A stretch of DNA of 64,000 bases, taken from positions 472 through 64,471 of the forward strand of contig WHUB01000009.1 of assembly GCA_009377395.1 (NCBI GenBank), read 5' to 3'. Source of the stretch: Actinophytocola sp. GTDB lineage: Bacteria; Actinomycetota; Actinomycetes; Mycobacteriales; Pseudonocardiaceae. The notes below the pieces were generated by a model. That model worked only from the letters and a program-made list of their open reading frames with translations, searched no databases and was not told the DNA's origin. Of the stretch, positions 59,687 to 64,000 are shown one piece after another. Positions within the stretch are counted from its first letter, which is position 1. Each line of letters begins with the position of its first letter. A program made the position numbers and the translations under genes.

Positions 59687-60691
59687 TCAGTCCGCTGCGG
59701 GCGCGGTGGCGGCGTAGCCACCGCCCACCATTTCCGCCGTCTCATGGGCGGACTCCGGCCCGCCGTGCTCGGCGAGCCAGCGCTCCGCGTCGATCGCGGC
59801 CGAGCAGCCGGTGCCCGCCGCCGTGATCGCCTGCCGGTAGGTGCTGTCGACGAGGTCGCCGCAGGCGAACACGCCGTCGAGGTTGGTGTAGGTGCTCCTG
59901 CCCTGGGTGAGCACGTAGCCCACTTCGTCGGTCTCCACCTGCCCCTTGGCCAGGTCGCTGCGCGGGTCGTGGCCGATGGCGACGAAGAAGCCGCTGACGT
60001 CCAGCGTCGACTCCTCGCCGGTGACGGTGTCGGTGAGCCGCAGCCCCTTCACCGTGCCGTCGCCGATGACCTCGTTTACCTGCGAGTTCAGCTGCCACTT
60101 GATCTTCTCGTTGGCGCGGGCGCGCTCCAGCATGATCTTGGAGGCGCGGAACTCGTCGCGCCGGTGGATGATCGTGACGCTGCGGGCGAACTTCGTCAGG
60201 AAGGTGGCCTCCTCCATGGCGGAGTCGCCGCCGCCGACGACCGCGATGTCGTGGTCGCGGAAGAAGAACCCGTCGCAGGTCGCGCAGGAGGACACGCCTC
60301 GGCCCAGCAGCTCCTGCTCGCCCGGCACGTACAGGTAGCGCGGCTCGGCGCCCATCGCGAGGACGACGGTCCGCGCGGCGTAGCGCTGCCCGTTGGCCGT
60401 GACGTACTTGACCGGGCCGGTCAGGTCGAGCTGCTCGACGTCCTCGGACCGCAGCTCGGCGCCGAACCGCTCCGCCTGCGCGCGCATCTCGTCCATCAGC
60501 TCGGGCCCCTGGATGCCGTCCCGGAAGCCGGGGTAGTTCTCGACCTCCGTCGTGGTCATCAGGGCGCCACCGAACTGGGAGCCCTCGAACACCAGCGGCT
60601 CCAGCTGGGCGCGGCCGGCGTAGACCGCCGCCGTGTAACCGGCGGGCCCAGAGCCCACGATGATCACGTTACGTACGTCTTCGGCTGCCAC
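59687..60691 (-). CDS. trxB: thioredoxin-disulfide reductase
   Basis: [30 protein letters not shown]..., [29 protein letters not shown]. Confidence 0.98.
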   Translation of the reverse strand: MAAEDVRNVIIVGSGPAGYTAAVYAGRAQLEPLVFEGSQFGGALMTTTEVENYPGFRDGIQGPELMDEMRAQAERFGAELRSEDVEQLDLTGPVKYVTANGQRYAARTVVLAMGAEPRYLYVPGEQELLGRGVSSCATCDGFFFRDHDIAVVGGGDSAMEEATFLTKFARSVTIIHRRDEFRASKIMLERARANEKIKWQLNSQVNEVIGDGTVKGLRLTDTVTGEESTLDVSGFFVAIGHDPRSDLAKGQVETDEVGYVLTQGRSTYTNLDGVFACGDLVDSTYRQAITAAGTGCSAAIDAERWLAEHGGPESAHETAEMVGGGYAATAPAAD

Positions 60692-60804
60692 CAGGGACCT
60701 CCGCTCGCGCCCCGTGCCGGGGTCTGATCGTTTGCTGTAGGGGACAACACGATCGTATGCGCCGTTGTTCCCCTGCCGTCGGTGGCACGGGACACGCGGC
60801 AGGG

Positions 60805-61581
60805 TTACCCGCCGACGACCTCGTCGAAAAGCATGCCCGGGTTGCCCTCGCCGCAGTAGGCGGGGAACGCGAGCATCCGGTACCGCGCCAGCTCGCCGGT
60901 GGTGAACACGACGAGCACGGCGCGTTCGCCGTCCACCGTGGCGGGCCGGACGCCGAGCAGCTCGTCGTCGATGGCGATCTGGTTGGCCCGCAGGCAGGCG
61001 TCGAGTCCCGCCCGGTCGCCGAACGGGCCGAAGTCGGTGACGCCGATGGTCTTGTTCGCGCCCGCCCCGACGTCGTCGCGGCTCAGCGACAGCGCCTGGC
61101 CCGCGTCCGGCTTGGCGGGGTCGTCATCGGCGAGCGGGGTGCCCTGCGTGCTCGGCGACGGCAGCGCGATGGCGACCGCCGCGATGACGGCGGCGGCCGC
61201 CGTCAGCAGTCCCGCTCCCCAGCCGAGCTGCCGGTTCCGGCGTCGCCGTGCCTGGGCCAGGTCGGTCACCTGCGTGTACGGCTGCGGCGGCATCGGCGGT
61301 GCCACCGCCGGTTGGTGCGCCGTCGAGGGAAAGATCCGTGCCCGCTCGGCGGCCAGTGCCGCGTCGATGCGGGCGGCGACGTCCTCGGGCATCGGCGCCG
61401 GGGGCGCCTCCCGCAGCCCAGCCAGCTCGGCCCGGGTCGTGGTGAGCGCGTCGAGCACCGCCATCGCGTCCTGGTCCTCGCGCACCCGGGACCACATCTC
61501 GGCCGCCGCCGCGTCGTCGAGCGCGCCCGCGTGCATCTCGGCGAGCTGGTCGACCGTCCACGGCCGGTCCGGGTCAGGCAT
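60805..61581 (-). CDS. anti-sigma-M factor-like membrane protein
   Basis: [71 protein letters not shown]; overlaps sigM stop. Confidence 0.82.
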   Translation of the reverse strand: MPDPDRPWTVDQLAEMHAGALDDAAAAEMWSRVREDQDAMAVLDALTTTRAELAGLREAPPAPMPEDVAARIDAALAAERARIFPSTAHQPAVAPPMPPQPYTQVTDLAQARRRRNRQLGWGAGLLTAAAAVIAAVAIALPSPSTQGTPLADDDPAKPDAGQALSLSRDDVGAGANKTIGVTDFGPFGDRAGLDACLRANQIAIDDELLGVRPATVDGERAVLVVFTTGELARYRMLAFPAYCGEGNPGMLFDEVVGG

Positions 61582-62179
61582 TGTCCCTCCCTGTGCGTTC
61601 GTGAGGTGGGACGTTCGCATTCGCATCGGGGTTCCGCAGCTGCTGAAGAACCTTCGCCAGTTTCGCGCGGCCGCGGGCGCAGCGGCTTTTCACGGTGCCC
61701 TCGGCGATGCCGAGCAGCGACGCCGTCTCGGCGACCGAGTAGCCCTCGACGTCGACCAGCACGATCGGCACCCGCTGCTCGTCCGGCAGCGCGGCGAGCG
61801 CGTCGGAGATGATCATGCGGGTCTCGCGCTGCGCCATGGAGTCGCCCGGTGCGGCGGGCTCGCGGTACCCGTCGGTCTCCGGCAGCGGCACCGTCGGCCG
61901 TGACTGACGTTTCCTGATCCGGTCGAGGCAGGCGTTGACGACGATCCGGTGCAGCCAGGTGCTGACCGCCGACTCGGCGCGGAACGTGGCCGCGGCCCGG
62001 AACGCCGAGATGAACGCGTCCTGCAGCGCGTCGGCCGCCTCCTCGTGATCGCGCATGGTGCGCAGCGCGACCGCCCACATCCGGTCCCGGTGACGCCGGA
62101 CGATCTCGCCGAACGCGGTGGGGTCGCCAGCGGCATGGGCGGCGATCAGATCGGCGTCCGTAGGGGCGGCTGCGGTCAC
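61574..62179 (-). CDS. sigM: ECF RNA polymerase sigma factor SigM
   Basis: HEEAADALQDAFISAFRAAATFRAESAVSTWLHRIVVNACLDRIRKRQ, VDVEGYSVAETASLLGIAEGTVKSRCARGRAKL. Confidence 0.92.
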   Translation of the reverse strand: MTAAAPTDADLIAAHAAGDPTAFGEIVRRHRDRMWAVALRTMRDHEEAADALQDAFISAFRAAATFRAESAVSTWLHRIVVNACLDRIRKRQSRPTVPLPETDGYREPAAPGDSMAQRETRMIISDALAALPDEQRVPIVLVDVEGYSVAETASLLGIAEGTVKSRCARGRAKLAKVLQQLRNPDANANVPPHERTGRDNA

Positions 62180-62312
62180 GGTCAGAGCCTACTAAGTGCG
62201 CCCAAAGCGGTGCCGGTAGATGCCAATCCGACCCAAAAGTCAGCCTGACTGGCTGATCAAACAAGTGTGCCAGTCGCCTGACTTTCGGTCTTCTTGGCAA
62301 TTCGCCCGGTAG

Positions 62313-63980
62313 TCACGACGGGACGCGGTAGAACTTCAGGTCGCCGATCTCGGACTGAAACTGTCCCACCGGCCCGCCGAGCCGGGTGAGCCAGACGATG
62401 ACGTGCGACGTCCTCGGCTTGCCTGCCACCGTGATCGGCGTCGCGCCCTCCGGCAGGTCTTCCGGGCCCGCCACCAGCCGGGAGCTCTCGAGGTACGGGT
62501 TGGACATGTCGGCGACCCTGATCTCGACCCGGGTGCCCTCGGTCGCGCCGAGGATCCGCACCTTCGACAGCCTGATCGGCTCGTCGAAGCTGACCGACAG
62601 CCCCACCCCGCTCTTGAGCGCGGGCAGTTGCTGCTGGTACTGGTCGGTCTGCCATGGCGTGGCCGGGTTGCCGTCGATCGCGGCGGCCGCGAGCTCGACG
62701 TAGTCGCCGGTGCCCTCCGGGTTGTAGACCTCGATCGACGACGGCCGCACCGGCACCGCGGCCGGCTTCGGTTTCGGCGGTGGTGGCGGCGACGGTTTCG
62801 GCTGCGTAGTGCCCGGCCCGTTCGCGGCGACGTTCATGTTGGGGCCGGTCGCGCCCTCGTCCCCCGAGAAGAAGCTGATCATCGAGAGGCCGATCCAGGC
62901 GAGGATGCCGACGGCGGTGACGACCAGCCCGGTCGCCCATACCGCGACCCGCTTGCGCTGGGCCGCGTCGCTGACCGGCCGCTTGGTCGTCCACACCCCG
63001 CCGTCCGGGTCGGTGGCGGGCCCGGGGTCGGCACCGTCCGCCGATGCCGCGGCCCTGCGCTCCTCGGTCACGCTGACCTGGCGCAGCACCCGAAGGAACG
63101 CCGCGCTGGTGCGGATGCCGCCCTCGCCGCCGTCGGACAACGTCCGCACCGCGAGCGAGGACAGCTCGGCGGGCACCGTGGGCTGGATCGAGCGCGGCGG
63201 CACGACGCCACCGTGGGGCGCGTGCGGGGCGGGCGCGATCGCGGCGGGCCCGCCGTGGAGCGGCCAGCGGGCGGTCAGCAGCAGGTACAACACCGCGCCG
63301 AGCGCCTTGATGTCGTCGCGCAGCGTCGTCTCGGGCAGCGGGCCGGGGAACGCCAGCCGCAGCTGGCCGTCCCGTCCCCGCCGGATGCGCTGCGGGTGGT
63401 CGAGGCCGAGCACGAGTCCGGAGCGGTGTGCCCGCTCGACGGCGTCGACCAGGCTGTCGATCATGCGGCAAGCCATGATCGGGTGCACCGGCCCCTCGTT
63501 GACGATGTCGATGAGGTCGGTGCCCTTGCTCCACTCGGCGACCACGATCCCGTGCAGGCCCTCCCCGGCGGCGATGCCGCTGCCGGGCGTCAGGACGTCG
63601 AGCACCCGCGCGACGTGGGGGTGGGTGAACTGGGCGGTGTGGGCGGCGCGTTCCAGGGTGCGGCGGGCCTCCCTGGCCGCGTCGAGGTCGGCCTGGTCAC
63701 CGACGATGAGGGTGAGCGCGACGTCGCGGTGGAGCTGGCCGTCGCGCGCCCGCCAGAAGTGCGAACTCGCCCGCTCGTCGACGCCGAGCTGCGCGAGCAG
63801 CCGGTAGCGGCCGTCGCCGACGACCGCGCCGGGCGACAGCGAACCACCCGTGGTTCTGATGCTGGTCCGCGGCACGCCGTCCGGCCGCTCGCTCCGCCTG
63901 GTCTCCACCGCCTCCGACAACCTCCGTGTCCGCTCTCTACCTGGGCAAGAAGAGCCCTCCGGCGCCATGTTTCTCATCAT
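62313..63980 (-). CDS. protein kinase-fold (pseudokinase-like) membrane protein with C-terminal discoidin-like domain
   Basis: YRLLAQLGVDERASSHFWRARDGQLHRDVALTLI...; TM VWATGLVVTAVGILAWIGLSMISFF; upstream of sigM. Confidence 0.8.
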   Translation of the reverse strand: MMRNMAPEGSSCPGRERTRRLSEAVETRRSERPDGVPRTSIRTTGGSLSPGAVVGDGRYRLLAQLGVDERASSHFWRARDGQLHRDVALTLIVGDQADLDAAREARRTLERAAHTAQFTHPHVARVLDVLTPGSGIAAGEGLHGIVVAEWSKGTDLIDIVNEGPVHPIMACRMIDSLVDAVERAHRSGLVLGLDHPQRIRRGRDGQLRLAFPGPLPETTLRDDIKALGAVLYLLLTARWPLHGGPAAIAPAPHAPHGGVVPPRSIQPTVPAELSSLAVRTLSDGGEGGIRTSAAFLRVLRQVSVTEERRAAASADGADPGPATDPDGGVWTTKRPVSDAAQRKRVAVWATGLVVTAVGILAWIGLSMISFFSGDEGATGPNMNVAANGPGTTQPKPSPPPPPKPKPAAVPVRPSSIEVYNPEGTGDYVELAAAAIDGNPATPWQTDQYQQQLPALKSGVGLSVSFDEPIRLSKVRILGATEGTRVEIRVADMSNPYLESSRLVAGPEDLPEGATPITVAGKPRTSHVIVWLTRLGGPVGQFQSEIGDLKFYRVPS

Positions 63981-64000
63981 CGAGAGTACGGCAAACGCGC

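Overview
GC-rich actinobacterial chromosome segment, probably Pseudonocardiaceae-like (lineage is inferred from gene content only), around the replication origin. Right part (about 34-64 kb): tRNA-Ile, DUF3566, gyrA, gyrB, DUF721, recF, gnd, dnaN, a candidate oriC, a CGNR regulator, an MptB-like mannosyltransferase, dnaA, rpmH, rnpA, yidD, yidC, jag, rsmG, parA, parB (with three parS-like sites), ddl-like, aminotransferase, GNAT, CwlM-like amidase, trxA, trxB, anti-sigma, sigM and a pseudokinase-like gene. Left part (0.5-13.6 kb): M28 peptidase, quinone oxidoreductase, cysteine-desulfurase-like protein, proteasome activator Bpa (C-terminal GQYL) and a galactan-export-like Wzm/Wzt/GlfT1 cluster, with a lytic transglycosylase, a pyruvyl transferase and a PseG-like protein between them. 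The middle (13.6-34 kb) is accessory. It has a degenerate zone, a molybdate-type transporter operon whose ATPase and substrate-binding protein form one uninterrupted ORF, a truncated SpoIIE/RsbW-like pair, and an actinomycete integrative and conjugative element (AICE: GntR, WhiB, DUF2637, FtsK/TraB, prim-pol, AAA ATPase, Xis, tyrosine integrase) next to tRNA-Ile. Most notable: (1) the ModC-TM-ModA fusion coupled to a WPD/HCX5R phosphatase; (2) a cluster of the octamer GCGCTCAC in two reading frames just upstream of the FtsK/TraB gene, a candidate conjugative clt locus; (3) two large intergenic palindromes (4983-5150 and 44960-45028); (4) two genes lying between dnaA and the DnaA-box cluster. 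All calls come from reading the sequence and the supplied ORF track; no searches were run.
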